Of a stretch of DNA of 64,000 bases, positions 38,449 through 47,827 are shown in pieces; position 1 is the first letter of the stretch, and the number at the start of each line of letters is the position of its first letter. Source of the DNA: Limimaricola soesokkakensis. GTDB taxonomy: Bacteria > Pseudomonadota > Alphaproteobacteria > Rhodobacterales > Rhodobacteraceae. The stretch is taken from positions 359,710 to 423,709 of the forward strand of contig NZ_FWFY01000004.1 of assembly GCF_900172345.1 (NCBI RefSeq). Direction: 5' to 3'. The translations under genes were made by a program, and so were the position numbers. Below the pieces are notes generated by a model. That model made no database searches. It saw only the letters and a list, made by a program, of their open reading frames with translations, and was not told the origin of the DNA.

Positions 38449-39819
38449 CTATCCCGGCGCGACCGCAGCCAGCGCTGCCACTGCGGGCCAGTTCAGTGCC
38501 AGAGCCAAAGCGGCAATTGCTATTCCGGCCAGAGCAGCCAAAGCATCGTGGCGCGGATCCCATGCCTTCTCTCGTCGTGCGACCCAGACCAGTACCGGGT
38601 AGGCCAGCAAGGCGGCCACGCCCTGCCCGATCAGCCCGCCAAGAAAGCCGCCCAGGGTGAGGCCCAGCGCCAGGCCGGCGATGGTCAGCCCCGCGCGCGA
38701 GGCTTGCAGCACAAAGAAGCGGCGCGAGCGTCCCGAGGCCAGTGCCGCCTGCTCGTAAGTCAGGCCGACCAGCACCGGGATCTGCAGCACCGCCATCAGC
38801 ACCACCACGCCCCCCGCCATCGCGTAGCGCCCGTCATACATCACTCCGATCAGCTGGTTACCCGACAGCGCCAGCACCGCCGTCGCCGCGAGGAGGCCTG
38901 AGGTCGCCAGCATCCTGAGCCGCTGAAGCCGCAGGAAATTGGCCCGGCTCTCGGCCGGCGGGCTTTCGCGGTAGACCGGGATCAGCACCCGTCGCGTCAC
39001 GAGGTGTCCGAGCAGTAGGGGGAAGGTCGCGAGGAACAGGCCGATATTGTAGACCCCGAAATCCGCCAACGAGAGATAGCCCCCAAGCAGCACCCGGTCG
39101 CTCTGGCCCAGCAGGAACCCTGCCACGGTCGACAGGAAGATCCACTTGCCGAAATGCACCAGCTCTCGCGCGGCGGCAGGTTCGAGGCGCAGCCGGTTGC
39201 GCGGCCCCGGCAGGAACAGGTTGAGATACACGAGCTGCGCCATCGCGCCGACCAGCCCCGCCACCACCAGCGCCCAGATCGAGCCCCAGATCCACGCCAG
39301 GACGACGCCGGTCACCAACTGGGTGCTTTGGGTCGCCAGCTCGATCAGCGTCACGCGCCCGGCGCGCAAATGCCGGTGCGCGGTTTCGAGCTTGGTCGGG
39401 TTGAAGCCGTTGAGGATCAGCGCGAGGGCCGCCACCGGCAGATACCGCGCGAGGTCGGGCTCGCCATACCACTGCGCCACGGGCCAAGCGAGGCCCAACG
39501 CCGCAATCCACAATCCCAGCCCCCGGCCGATCTGGATCGTCCACGCGGTGTCGAGGAATTCGGGATCGTCGCCGCGCCGACTTTGCATGATCGCGGGAGA
39601 GATGCCGACATCCGAGAACATGCCCAGTGCCATCATGAAGACCATGACGATCGCCATGGTGCCAAAGGCCTCGGGAAAGAGCAGCCGGGTAAGCGCGAGG
39701 TTGGAGATGAGGCGCAGACCCTGTCCCGCCCCGAAACCCGCGATGATGATCGCGGCCGAGCGCAGCGCCCGACCACCGATGCCGCGCGAGCGCAGGTGCC
39801 CGATCAATGCGGCGCTCAC
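38449..39819 (-). CDS. Wzx-type oligosaccharide flippase
   Basis: A 456-aa polytopic membrane protein of the MATE/Wzx superfamily with about twelve to fourteen helices and the typical N-terminal stretch GFGAGQGLRLISNLALTRLL followed by FPEAFGTMAIVMVFMMALGM. It flips undecaprenyl-linked repeat units to the periplasmic side. The start is a GTG at 39819 that overlaps the preceding glycosyltransferase stop (GTGA); the longer frame is spurious. A 92-bp gap separates it from the PKS start, the largest gap inside this operon. Confidence 0.9.
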   Translation of the reverse strand: MSAALIGHLRSRGIGGRALRSAAIIIAGFGAGQGLRLISNLALTRLLFPEAFGTMAIVMVFMMALGMFSDVGISPAIMQSRRGDDPEFLDTAWTIQIGRGLGLWIAALGLAWPVAQWYGEPDLARYLPVAALALILNGFNPTKLETAHRHLRAGRVTLIELATQSTQLVTGVVLAWIWGSIWALVVAGLVGAMAQLVYLNLFLPGPRNRLRLEPAAARELVHFGKWIFLSTVAGFLLGQSDRVLLGGYLSLADFGVYNIGLFLATFPLLLGHLVTRRVLIPVYRESPPAESRANFLRLQRLRMLATSGLLAATAVLALSGNQLIGVMYDGRYAMAGGVVVLMAVLQIPVLVGLTYEQAALASGRSRRFFVLQASRAGLTIAGLALGLTLGGFLGGLIGQGVAALLAYPVLVWVARREKAWDPRHDALAALAGIAIAALALALNWPAVAALAAVAPG

Positions 39820-40655
39820 CGGCCGCGGCTCCAGTCCGACGGGGCAGGCCGAAGCCGGACGCCCAGCGCCACCGCGCCATAGACGGCGAACCCTGCTGGA
39901 TCGCGCAGGGCGAGGCGCGCGACGCCCAAAGGACCGAGCGCAGGCTTGCCTTCGCGCGCCAGCATATCGGGGTGACAACTTGCGATCTGCGCCATGCCCG
40001 CATCCTGTCGCCGACGCACCCGCAGCAGCGCTGCGAACCCCTCGGCGACAGGCCAGTCGTAGCGCGCCGGCACGGCGATCCGCTCATCCGGCGAGAAGCA
40101 CAGCCGCACGAAACCGTCATCGGAAATGAGGTCCGGGAACATGTCCCAGCGGGCCCGCCCGGCGGGGTTGACCGCGAAAAGGCCACAGCCCGGCGCGCCA
40201 TGCGTCATGAAGGGCAGCCGCGCCCAGAGCCGCGCATAGGCGCGCGCGACACGGCCCTGACCGGTGATCCGTGGCAAACCGCTGGCATAAAGCGGCTCCG
40301 GGCGGTCCAGCGCCCGGTGCAGCTGCAACAGCAATGACGGCGATACCGTCACATCCGCATCGAGGTAGACCCGGATCGCCGGGCGGGTCAGCGCCGCCTC
40401 GCCCGCGTTCAGCGCAGCGACCTTCGAGCCTTGCGCCAGCTCGATCACTCGCAGCGTCCAGTCGCGCGCCGTAAGGGCCGCGCCGGCGGCCCGCGCGGCG
40501 TCGGCAGTGGCGTCGCGACAGCCATTGGCAATAACGGTGACACATACGGGACCGGGCAGCGGCTCGCTGGCGGCCAGCGCCGAGAGACAGCCTTCGATCA
40601 GGCCGGCTTCATTGCTGGCCGGAATCAGGATATCCATCGGCATCGGCGCGGTCAT
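39816..40655 (-). CDS. Family 2 glycosyltransferase
   Basis: A 279-aa GT-A protein: MDILIPASNEAGLIEGCLSA opens the fold, VTVIANGCRDATADAARAAG and VYLDADVTVSPSLLLQLHRA (DXD) bind the nucleotide-sugar, and PDLISDDGFVRLCFSPDERI supplies the acidic motif. No clear membrane helix beyond a hydrophobic patch near the C-terminus. Overlaps both neighbours by four bases. Donor unknown. Confidence 0.88.
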   Translation of the reverse strand: MTAPMPMDILIPASNEAGLIEGCLSALAASEPLPGPVCVTVIANGCRDATADAARAAGAALTARDWTLRVIELAQGSKVAALNAGEAALTRPAIRVYLDADVTVSPSLLLQLHRALDRPEPLYASGLPRITGQGRVARAYARLWARLPFMTHGAPGCGLFAVNPAGRARWDMFPDLISDDGFVRLCFSPDERIAVPARYDWPVAEGFAALLRVRRRQDAGMAQIASCHPDMLAREGKPALGPLGVARLALRDPAGFAVYGAVALGVRLRPAPSDWSRGR

Positions 40656-42562
40656 CGCGGCGTCTCCGTCAGGGTCGCGGATTGCTCCACATAGGCGATC
40701 TCCTCGATCCCCGCCAGAAGCAGCCGCGAAGGCCCGGCACCGATCGCCAGCAGCCGTTCGCCCTCGCGCGTCACGGGCAGGTCGCGCAGCGCCGCGGGCA
40801 GCACCGCCCGATCATGCCCCGCCCCGCCATCGACACGATCGCCGGGCCCGGCATGGATCACATCATCGCCGCCACCTCCCAACAGGAGGTCTTCCTCTGG
40901 CGTGCCGACCAGCCGCTCCGCCCTGTCGCTTCCCTGCAGCGTCACCCCGTCATCGAAGCTTCCCGGCGCCCGGCTTTCCCAATCCGCACCCTTGTGGTTA
41001 TGGCGCATCCAGGCGTCCCAGCGGGGCGAGGCATCGTCGAGATGACGCAGCGCACCCCAGCTGCCCCAGCGCGACGGGGCGGCGATGTCGAGATAGGCTG
41101 TGGCCTGGGTGCCACCCACCGCTCGCCAGCCCGCCATGAGATCGTCGATCAGCGCCGCCATTTCCGGAGCGTAGGACAGCTCTGTCAGGAAATCGGTCAC
41201 GGCCGCATCGTCGCGCCCCGCCGGTCCCGCCACCAGATGCGGCCCGGCCTCATACATCACCAATCGCAGCCCATGCCGCGCCGCGACGCCGGCGTGATGC
41301 GGCCAGAACCTCTGCGTCAGCTCGGCAAGATCGTCTTCGAGGAGACCCAGCGCATGGGCCTGCGCCGTGCCGTCGACGAGTCGCGCGCGCAGTTCACCGA
41401 GGTGATCGTCAGCGCCGATATCATGGCCGAGATATCCCGTGACGGCGTAGGCGTCGAAGCTTGTTGCGGGCAGGCTCGCCCCCTTGCCCAAGGCCAGCGG
41501 CGCTTCGAGGGCCGCGGCCTCCAGCCCCGGCCAACCGGTCTGGGTGGCGAAGACCCGCACCAGCCGCTCTTCGGCGACAGCGCCAAAGGTGTCCGTCCAG
41601 ATGTCCGCCACCTGCGCCGCACGCCAGCCCGCAAACTGCATCCAGGCATCTCCGGGCGCATCCTCGCCCCAAAGATCACGCGCGCGCGCCTGTGCCCAAT
41701 GCGCCTGTTCGAACCCGAAATTCCAGACCTCGTTCGACCACTCCGCGTGGATCCTGAGGCGGGGATCGAGATGGTCCCGCATATAGGTTGCAAAGCTGCG
41801 CACATAATCGTCATCGGCCATGTGCGGCAGCGTCACCCACGGATCGACGCCGATCTCGTTGGCAAGCCGGGTGATCACCTCGACCGGTACACCATCGACC
41901 CAGCGCTGGTCCCCGGGACGTGGCCGATCGTCCCAACGACCTTGGGGGGAGCCGTTGGTCTGCATCCAGTCCATGAAGCGCAACAGTCTCAGATCCGAGA
42001 TCCGCTCCAGCCAGTCGGGATTGAACAGCGCGCCCGCCGCCGCGTGGCCGAGCCGGTCCTCGCGCACCACCGTGATCTCGCGCAGCGGGTCCACCGCGTC
42101 GATCGCGGCCACCTCGATCTCGACCGCGCCCGGACCCGGATCGTAGTCGAAGCGAATCTCTCCGGGGATCTGCAAGACCACGCGGCCGCGCCCTCCCACC
42201 GTGATATCGCCCTGCCCGTCGTAGCGCAGCACGTAACGCCCGGCGAGCGAGACCGCCGCCTCGGGCTGATCGGTGAGGATCAGCGTACCGACCCTGGCGA
42301 TACCGTCGGGGATCGAGAGCAGGCGTCCGGTACGATCGACATGCCCCTCGGCAACCAGTTGCTCGGCGCTCATCGCGCCCCATTGGTCATCGCCATGACC
42401 GATCCAGGGCCGCGAGGTTTTCATCAGATCGAGAAACGGATGCTCGGTTGACCAGTCCGAGATGCCCGCGAGGTTCATGCCCAAAAGCGGCGTGGCCCGC
42501 GCGGGCAGACCGGCAAGCGCTGCGCAGAGGAGCAGCGCGGCGAGTCCCGCCAGCCCCTTCAC
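40652..42562 (-). CDS. Secreted glycoside-hydrolase-like protein with RTX-type calcium-binding end
   Basis: A 636-aa protein that starts at a GTG overlapping the polymerase stop; the much longer open frame upstream is an out-of-frame read of the polymerase gene. A signal peptide is evident (VKGLAGLAALLLCAALAGLP, then ARA). The central part has the TIM-barrel-like segment RIHAEWSNEVWNFGFEQAHW, whose Asn-Glu resembles a clan-A acid/base, and a later VMYEAGPHL glutamate that could be the nucleophile. Residues from about 540 hold RTX-like glycine repeats (LLLGGGGDDVIHAGPGDRV, then DGGAGHD). The RTX end suggests type I secretion. It may trim or release the polysaccharide. No CAZy family can be named with confidence. 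Confidence 0.75.
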   Translation of the reverse strand: MKGLAGLAALLLCAALAGLPARATPLLGMNLAGISDWSTEHPFLDLMKTSRPWIGHGDDQWGAMSAEQLVAEGHVDRTGRLLSIPDGIARVGTLILTDQPEAAVSLAGRYVLRYDGQGDITVGGRGRVVLQIPGEIRFDYDPGPGAVEIEVAAIDAVDPLREITVVREDRLGHAAAGALFNPDWLERISDLRLLRFMDWMQTNGSPQGRWDDRPRPGDQRWVDGVPVEVITRLANEIGVDPWVTLPHMADDDYVRSFATYMRDHLDPRLRIHAEWSNEVWNFGFEQAHWAQARARDLWGEDAPGDAWMQFAGWRAAQVADIWTDTFGAVAEERLVRVFATQTGWPGLEAAALEAPLALGKGASLPATSFDAYAVTGYLGHDIGADDHLGELRARLVDGTAQAHALGLLEDDLAELTQRFWPHHAGVAARHGLRLVMYEAGPHLVAGPAGRDDAAVTDFLTELSYAPEMAALIDDLMAGWRAVGGTQATAYLDIAAPSRWGSWGALRHLDDASPRWDAWMRHNHKGADWESRAPGSFDDGVTLQGSDRAERLVGTPEEDLLLGGGGDDVIHAGPGDRVDGGAGHDRAVLPAALRDLPVTREGERLLAIGAGPSRLLLAGIEEIAYVEQSATLTETPR

Positions 42563-43953
42563 AGGACGGTCCGGATCGGCGCAGGCTGGCGTGGCGCAGC
42601 CTCGGGCTGCGGCCGATGACGCGGTGCGGTCTCGATCAGCCCCAGCACCGCCCCCGCCGCCAGAAAGGTCAGCGGCGTCAAGGTGGCGTTGGGCAACAGG
42701 TCGACAAGGTTCATGCCGAGGATCACGGCGAGCGTCACCGTGGCGGGACCGGGCGGCGACCGGCCGGAGCCACCCCAGAGCCGCAGGACGGGGAAGGCCA
42801 GAAGGCCGAACTCGGCAAGGAAACCGACCCAGCCGAACACCCCGATCACCACCAGCCAACGCCCGTCGGTCACGGTGATCTCGCGTCCGCTCTGGCGATC
42901 GTAAAGCATGTTGCGACCCCAGATTCCCCAGCCGAAAACGGGCCGCTCCATGGCGCGCTCCAAGAGCAGGTCTTCGTTGTCGAAGCGAAAGCCGAGCGAC
43001 TGGGCGCGGTCCGCGCTCACCGATCCGGCCCATTCGAGAAGCCGCTCCTGCGGCACCAGATCGGCGCCCTTGAGCAGCGGGTAGGCAAGGGACAGCACCG
43101 CCATTGCCGCGGCGCCGAAGAGTTGCAGCCGGCGTGGCGCGAAGGCCAAAGCCGGAACGAGCACCATCGTATAGAGCAGCGCCGCCATGGATTTGCACAG
43201 CACGAGCACGACGCCGAGGAACCCTGCCACCGCCCAGAGAACGGGAGCGCGCCCCTTCTCCGCGCTGCGCGCCAGCCCCGTTGCCGCGAGCACCGCCATC
43301 GCGATGAAGAATGCCACCCAGAGCCCGTGATAGAGGAACACGATCGGGCGGAACCCTTCGCCGCGCATCATCTGCTCGAAGCTGTGCTGGAAATAGCCGT
43401 AGATCCAGGTGTTGAGCTGCGGGCTGAGCCGCACCTCGGCCAGGATCGGCAAGGTGTAGGCCAGACCTCCCATCACCAGCGCCCAAAGCATCATGCGGTG
43501 CTCGCGCTCGTCGCGCAGGAAGACCCGCGCGAGGAGCAGCGGCACCACGAGAAACCCCTGCTGGATCAGCAGCCCCGGCACTTCGGCCAGCCGCAGCCCG
43601 GGCAGCACCAGCGGCCCGAAGACCAGAGGATCGCCGTTGCTCAGCACCGTCATCAGCGGCGACAGGAGAAACACCGCCAGCGCCAGCCGCATCAATCGCT
43701 GGCGCGGCAGAAGTTCGCGTAGCTGCACCCGCCGCAACATGAGGGCGGCCAGCAGGACCGAGAGGCTGGGAATCGTGTCCTTGTTGAGCGATGGCAGCAG
43801 CGGCGGGTCGAACTCCGCTGGCAGCGGTGGCAGCAGCAGGTAGCCCGCCAGCAGGCTCGCCACCAGTGCCACGCCCGGTCGCAGGCGCCCGAAAAGCACC
43901 AGCGTGACCAGTGGCCAAGCCAGCAGGGCGATCGAAGCGACGGCGTTCGGCAT
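42559..43953 (-). CDS. Wzy/O-antigen-ligase-like membrane polymerase
   Basis: A 464-aa protein with about eleven hydrophobic helices, and a longer polar loop (SPQLNTWIYGYFQHSFEQMM, then RGEGFRPIVFLYHG) that corresponds to the periplasmic loop of O-antigen ligase/polymerase (Wzy_C/WaaL) proteins. It would join flipped repeat units on the periplasmic side. No sequence motif beyond topology and loop type is diagnostic, as is usual for this family. It lies second in the operon after the initiating transferase, with a 131-bp gap between them. Confidence 0.85.
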   Translation of the reverse strand: MPNAVASIALLAWPLVTLVLFGRLRPGVALVASLLAGYLLLPPLPAEFDPPLLPSLNKDTIPSLSVLLAALMLRRVQLRELLPRQRLMRLALAVFLLSPLMTVLSNGDPLVFGPLVLPGLRLAEVPGLLIQQGFLVVPLLLARVFLRDEREHRMMLWALVMGGLAYTLPILAEVRLSPQLNTWIYGYFQHSFEQMMRGEGFRPIVFLYHGLWVAFFIAMAVLAATGLARSAEKGRAPVLWAVAGFLGVVLVLCKSMAALLYTMVLVPALAFAPRRLQLFGAAAMAVLSLAYPLLKGADLVPQERLLEWAGSVSADRAQSLGFRFDNEDLLLERAMERPVFGWGIWGRNMLYDRQSGREITVTDGRWLVVIGVFGWVGFLAEFGLLAFPVLRLWGGSGRSPPGPATVTLAVILGMNLVDLLPNATLTPLTFLAAGAVLGLIETAPRHRPQPEAAPRQPAPIRTVL

Positions 43954-44084
43954 GCGGCCCCTGTTCAGCGTGTCATCCCGACCATGGCACGATGTCCGGA
44001 CGAAGTCGTGACGCCGCCATGGCGATCAGCGGGCGTCACGGTTCAGGCAACACCCGTTGCCGGCGCGGCGCAAGGGGTGCCGCC

Positions 44085-44813
44085 TCACATGCCGGTGCCG
44101 CGCAGCACCACCTTTAGGGTCCGGCCGATCACTCGAATATCGGTTAGCGGCGACAGCGCGTGGTAGTAGCACCGGTCATAGGCGACACGCTGAACGAAGC
44201 TCGTCTCGTTTCGCTCCGAGGTCTGCCAGAATCCGGTAATGCCGGGTCGCATCAGATAGTATTCCTCGCCGTCGTAATAGGCCTTCTGCTCGGGCAGGAA
44301 CGGACGCGGGCCAACGAGGGTCATGTCGCCGCGCAGCACGTTGTAGAACTGCGGCAGCTCGTCGAGCGATGTACGCCGCAGGAAGCGGCCAAGCGGCGTG
44401 ATGCGCGGATCGTGACGCAGCTTCTGGCGGTGGAGCCACTCGGCGCGGGCCGACGGGTCGTCCTCGAGGTGACGCTTCAACACCGCCTCGGCATCGCGCA
44501 CCATGGTGCGGATCTTGAACATCGGGAAAGTCCGCCCGCCGCGCCCGACCCGGGGCTGCACGTAAAAGGGCCGACCACCATCGACCGCGACCAGCAAAGC
44601 GATGATCGCCACGATCAAGGTCACCGGCAGGACGAGCAACACCGTCAGGCCAATGTCTAGCCAGCGCTTTGCGCGGCGCCGATAGAGTCCGTCCCTGACG
44701 GAGCCGACTTGGCCCAGATACTCCGAGGGGCCCATATCCCGCACGAACCTGTCGGAGGACGGTATGACCTGCCGCAGATTCGTCAGTCCGGTATTCACTG
44801 CCATGGTCTTCAT
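44085..44813 (-). CDS. Initiating sugar transferase (ExoY/WcaJ C-terminal type)
   Basis: A 242-aa polyisoprenyl-phosphate hexose-1-phosphate transferase that places the first sugar on undecaprenyl phosphate. It has one membrane helix (WLDIGLTVLLVLPVTLIVAI), then RPFYVQPRVGRGGRTFPMFK, IRTMVRDAE, TPLGRFLRRTSLDELPQFYN and MTLVGPRPFLPEQ, the full bacterial sugar transferase set. It lacks the N-terminal four-helix part of WcaJ, so it is ExoY-like. Start at 44813 or 44804. It is the first gene of the minus-strand operon and so marks its promoter side. Confidence 0.93.
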   Translation of the reverse strand: MKTMAVNTGLTNLRQVIPSSDRFVRDMGPSEYLGQVGSVRDGLYRRRAKRWLDIGLTVLLVLPVTLIVAIIALLVAVDGGRPFYVQPRVGRGGRTFPMFKIRTMVRDAEAVLKRHLEDDPSARAEWLHRQKLRHDPRITPLGRFLRRTSLDELPQFYNVLRGDMTLVGPRPFLPEQKAYYDGEEYYLMRPGITGFWQTSERNETSFVQRVAYDRCYYHALSPLTDIRVIGRTLKVVLRGTGM

Positions 44814-45289
44814 CTCAGGCCCTTTGCCCTCGCCGTTTGCGGCAACATCGTGACCGGTGCGCCGGATCTGTCCCGGTTTCACCGTCCCGGTCGAAGTTAG
44901 GGCCAGCCCCGCCAACGGCCAAGAATTCCGGTACGTCGCGGGCTTCTAAATCTCCGTAATTGCGAGAAATTCCCGGGCCGATGCGGCGCGCTGCCCCGGC
45001 TTCGACCTGCGCAAATCCGGCCGGATTGTCATAGCTCCCGCACCATACAGGGCCACCATGTCGAACTGGCGCCGGAGAGGAAACGGGACCTCTCCCAATG
45101 CGCCAATTCCTCTCCCATCGCGCGCGGCCCGCGCCGGCCGTTGCCCGAGATCGTTCGGCTCGCCGGCGGAAGCGAGGCATTCTCATGGCGCGCGCCCGAA
45201 TGAGGAGACCATAGCGAGACAATGCCGCCCTCCGGGGTGCATTGTCGTTAATGACTGCCGGATACGCGATCGGAGTGATTCGTCCCGGT
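44814..45289. promoter_or_regulatory. 476-bp non-coding gap, presumed leader of the polysaccharide/NRPS-PKS operon
   Basis: No convincing gene lies here; the open frames are shadows. It is upstream of the first gene of the minus-strand operon and must carry its promoter. AT-rich patches occur around 44945-44990 and 45240-45275 on an otherwise GC-rich background. I cannot assign -35/-10 boxes with confidence. Confidence 0.4.
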
Positions 45290-47083
45290 TCAGCCCTGCA
45301 ATGGCCAGATCAGCGGCACCACCAGCACGGTGACGATGCCGACAACGATGTTCATCGGCAGGCCGATGCGCAGGAAGTCGGAGAAGCGATAGCCGCCAGC
45401 GGCATGGACGAGCGTGTTGGTCTGATAGCCGATCGGCGTGGCGAAACTGGCCGAGGCCCCGAACATCACCGCGACCAGGAAGGGCCGCGGGTCGAGACCG
45501 AGCCCCGCGGCGAGGCCCGCCGCGATCGGCGCCATCAGCACTGCCACCGCGTTGTTAGTCACGATTTCGGTAAGGACCGACGTGGCCGCGTAAACCGCCG
45601 CCAGCGCGAGCAACGGCGGCGCCAGGGCCAGCAGCGGGCGCAGCGCCTCGACCGCCATGACCAACGCGCCCGAGCGATCCATTGCCTGCCCCAGCACCAG
45701 CATCGACACGATCAGCAGGAGCAGTCGACCATCGATCGCCCCCACCCCCTCATCGGCGTCGATGCAATCGGTGAGCAGCACCACCGCGACACCGACCAGT
45801 CCAAGCGCCAAGATCGGCGCTGCGCCGAAGGCGGCGAGCACGACCACGGCGGCCATGGTCGCGATGGCGATCGGCGCCTTGCCGCGCCGGAAGGCGCGCG
45901 CCTCGAAGCTGCCAAGCGACATCAGCCGCTCCTCGCGCGTCATCCGGGCGATGTCCTCGAGGCGTCCCTCCACAAGAAGCCTGTCGCCGACCCGGAGCCG
46001 CTCTAGCGCTTCGGGCCGCGCTTCGCCCGAGCGGTCGGTGGCGAGCAGATAGACGCCGTAGCGACGGCGCCATTGCAGACGCGACAGCGGCCGGTTCAGG
46101 CTGCGCGCGACGGGTCCGACGAGAAGACTGGCGGCATGGCTGCGGCGCGGCCGTTCCCCGCTTTCATTCGGCAGGCGCAGCCCTGGCACGCGGCCGTCGC
46201 GCAGCGCCGCGACCTCGCTTTCCGGGCAGCGCAGCACAACCATGTCGCCCGCTGCGATCCGGATCTCAGCCATCCGGTTACGCAGCGACTTCTCGCCACG
46301 CAGCAGATCGACCAGGTGGGTTCCGCTGCGGCGGAACGCTTCGACGTCGTCGGGCGCGCGTCCGATCAGCACCGAGCCTTCCGGCACTTCCATCCGCACA
46401 AGCCAACTCTCGCCCGTCTCGCTCGTGACGGCGGCTCCCTCGCGTCGTGCCGGCAGCAGATAGGGCCCGGCCAGCGCTAGGAATCCACCGCCCACCAGTG
46501 CCACGGCGAAGCCCAGCGGCGCGATCTCGAACAGGCCGAAAGGTGCCAGCCCCATGTCCCGTGTCACGCCGTCGATCAAAAGGTTGGTCGAGGTGCCGAT
46601 CAGCGTGCAGGTCCCGCCGAGGATTACCATGTAGGAGAGCGGGATCAGCAGCCGCGTCGGCGCCATCCCCGCTTCGCGCGCGAGCCCGATCACGACCGGG
46701 ATCAGCACCAGCACGACGGGCGTGTTGTTCATGAAAGCGGAAGCCACGGCGGCCGTAACCAGAAAGATCACGATGGTGCGGCGCGGGTATCTCGCCATCC
46801 CGCTGCGCAGAAGCGTGGTCGCGCTGTCCAGCACCCCGGTGCGCACCAGCGCCGCTGACAGCACAAACATGGTGGCAATGGTGGCCGGGGCCGGGTTGGC
46901 GAGCGCCCCGAGAACATCGTCTACCTGCACCAACCCGAGCAGCAAGGCCCCCACGGCACCGCAGAAGGCGACCATGTCGGCAGAGCGGATCTCAAGCGTG
47001 AAGGTGACGAAAACAAGGGCGAGCAACGCAAGGGCCGCATAGGGCGCGGCGACTCCAAGATCGATGATCACTTCAGGATCCAT
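45290..47083 (-). CDS. SLC13/DASS-family permease with TrkA-C domains
   Basis: A 597-aa transporter from the ATG at 47083; the longer frame is a spurious extension. Two membrane halves flank two cytoplasmic RCK_C/TrkA-C domains (VPEGSVLIGRAPDDVEAFRR and LERLRVGDRLLVEGRLEDIA). The paired family motifs are SAFMNNTPVVLVLIPVVIGL with GTCTLIGTSTNLLIDG in the first half, and EIVTNNAVAVLMAPIAAGLA with FATPIGYQTNTLVHAAGG in the second. Such proteins move sulfate, dicarboxylates or other anions with Na+; the substrate is unknown. It stands alone, with 476 bp beyond its stop. Confidence 0.92.
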   Translation of the reverse strand: MDPEVIIDLGVAAPYAALALLALVFVTFTLEIRSADMVAFCGAVGALLLGLVQVDDVLGALANPAPATIATMFVLSAALVRTGVLDSATTLLRSGMARYPRRTIVIFLVTAAVASAFMNNTPVVLVLIPVVIGLAREAGMAPTRLLIPLSYMVILGGTCTLIGTSTNLLIDGVTRDMGLAPFGLFEIAPLGFAVALVGGGFLALAGPYLLPARREGAAVTSETGESWLVRMEVPEGSVLIGRAPDDVEAFRRSGTHLVDLLRGEKSLRNRMAEIRIAAGDMVVLRCPESEVAALRDGRVPGLRLPNESGERPRRSHAASLLVGPVARSLNRPLSRLQWRRRYGVYLLATDRSGEARPEALERLRVGDRLLVEGRLEDIARMTREERLMSLGSFEARAFRRGKAPIAIATMAAVVVLAAFGAAPILALGLVGVAVVLLTDCIDADEGVGAIDGRLLLLIVSMLVLGQAMDRSGALVMAVEALRPLLALAPPLLALAAVYAATSVLTEIVTNNAVAVLMAPIAAGLAAGLGLDPRPFLVAVMFGASASFATPIGYQTNTLVHAAGGYRFSDFLRIGLPMNIVVGIVTVLVVPLIWPLQG

Positions 47084-47254
47084 CTGAAGATACGGGCAGA
47101 CCGGCCCGCGGGTCCGGCACGACGTGCCGAAGCACAGTGCTACCGAGCCATCGAAGAAAGGCAATCCCCTCAACGCGGCGAGATGAAGGCGCCTGCTTCT
47201 TCATGGCCTGCCCCTTCGCCGCATTTTCTACCTCCGAATCATAAGACAGGCTCG

Positions 47255-47383
47255 ATGACGAAGCGGCGTAGAGGCGAGCTACCGCGAAAGACCGACCGCT
47301 TTCGCAACCGTCCGTTCACTTGGCGCAGGAAGTGCAAGAAGAACTGGATGGAGGTGTGCAACGGCTCAGAACACCGCCGTTAG
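47255..47383 (+). pseudogene. Degenerate DUF2256-like small gene
   Basis: The 42-codon frame MTKRRRGELPRKT...NRPFTWRRKCKKNWMEV follows the DUF2256 pattern (basic start, C-x-x-C-x-RPF-x-WR-KKW, then YCS-x-RC). The zinc-binding cysteines are lost: the first pair reads D-R-F-R and the last reads N-G-S-E-H. This suggests decay. DUF2256 genes often travel with photolyase-type genes, but none is here. Similarity is judged by eye. Confidence 0.45.
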
Positions 47384-47598
47384 AGTGCCCTTTTCCGTCC
47401 GGAAGGCTACTACTCCAGCGCACGAGTGATCCATCCTCAGGCCCAGGACCCGCGACCTTGCCTAGGCGGAGTGCTTCGAGCTCCCCAAGGGCAAGATTGA
47501 TAAGCAACCTTTTTTTCTTCTGATGGCCGAGAAGATGGCCAGCTGCTGCCGTTTGTCGGGAGAAGGAGCACCGGACTGTTTTCCGTTGCTCCTGACTT

Positions 47599-47682
47599 CC
47601 GAAGAGCCACGGCAACCCGTGCATCGATGACCGCCGCGGCTTGAGCGGTATCATCTTCCTCAACCGTGACGGTCTGCGATGG
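47599..47682 (+). pseudogene. IS5-family transposase N-terminal fragment
   Basis: In one frame this reads PKSHGNPCIDDRRGLSG then IIFLNRDGLRW, which matches the conserved N-terminal segment (PKSHGKPRVDDRRVLSGIIF, then NRNGLRW) of a widespread IS5-type transposase group. A TGA precedes it in frame and the match stops abruptly after GLRW, so only a short relic remains. Confidence 0.55.
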
Positions 47683-47774
47683 CGCGGCGGCAAGGGCACG
47701 AACGCCACCAGGCCTGCCAACCGAAGGTCCTTAAGCCTCGGTGCCGGCCTTCGTCACCGACACATCCGCAACGC

Positions 47775-47809
47775 AGAACCGCCGCGCCCTTGCGGGACAC
47801 GGCGGTTCT
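47775..47809. repeat. 10-bp inverted repeat in decayed region
   Basis: AGAACCGCCG (47775-47784) and its exact reverse complement (47800-47809) are separated by 15 bases. It could be a transcript hairpin or debris of an insertion-sequence end. No T-tract follows. Confidence 0.5.
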
Positions 47810-47827
47810 AATGTCGGTACGCGTTTG

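Noticed and set aside
40652..43918. A 1,088-codon open frame that would fuse a long Ala/Arg/Gly-rich N-terminus to the RTX hydrolase
   Set aside because: The first part is the Wzy-like polymerase gene read in another frame. The real start is the GTG at 42562, which gives a clean signal peptide.
24485..45289. A missing Wza/OPX exporter gene
   Set aside because: I looked for an outer-membrane export lipoprotein in the polysaccharide locus and saw none. It may lie outside the window, so absence from the genome is not claimed.
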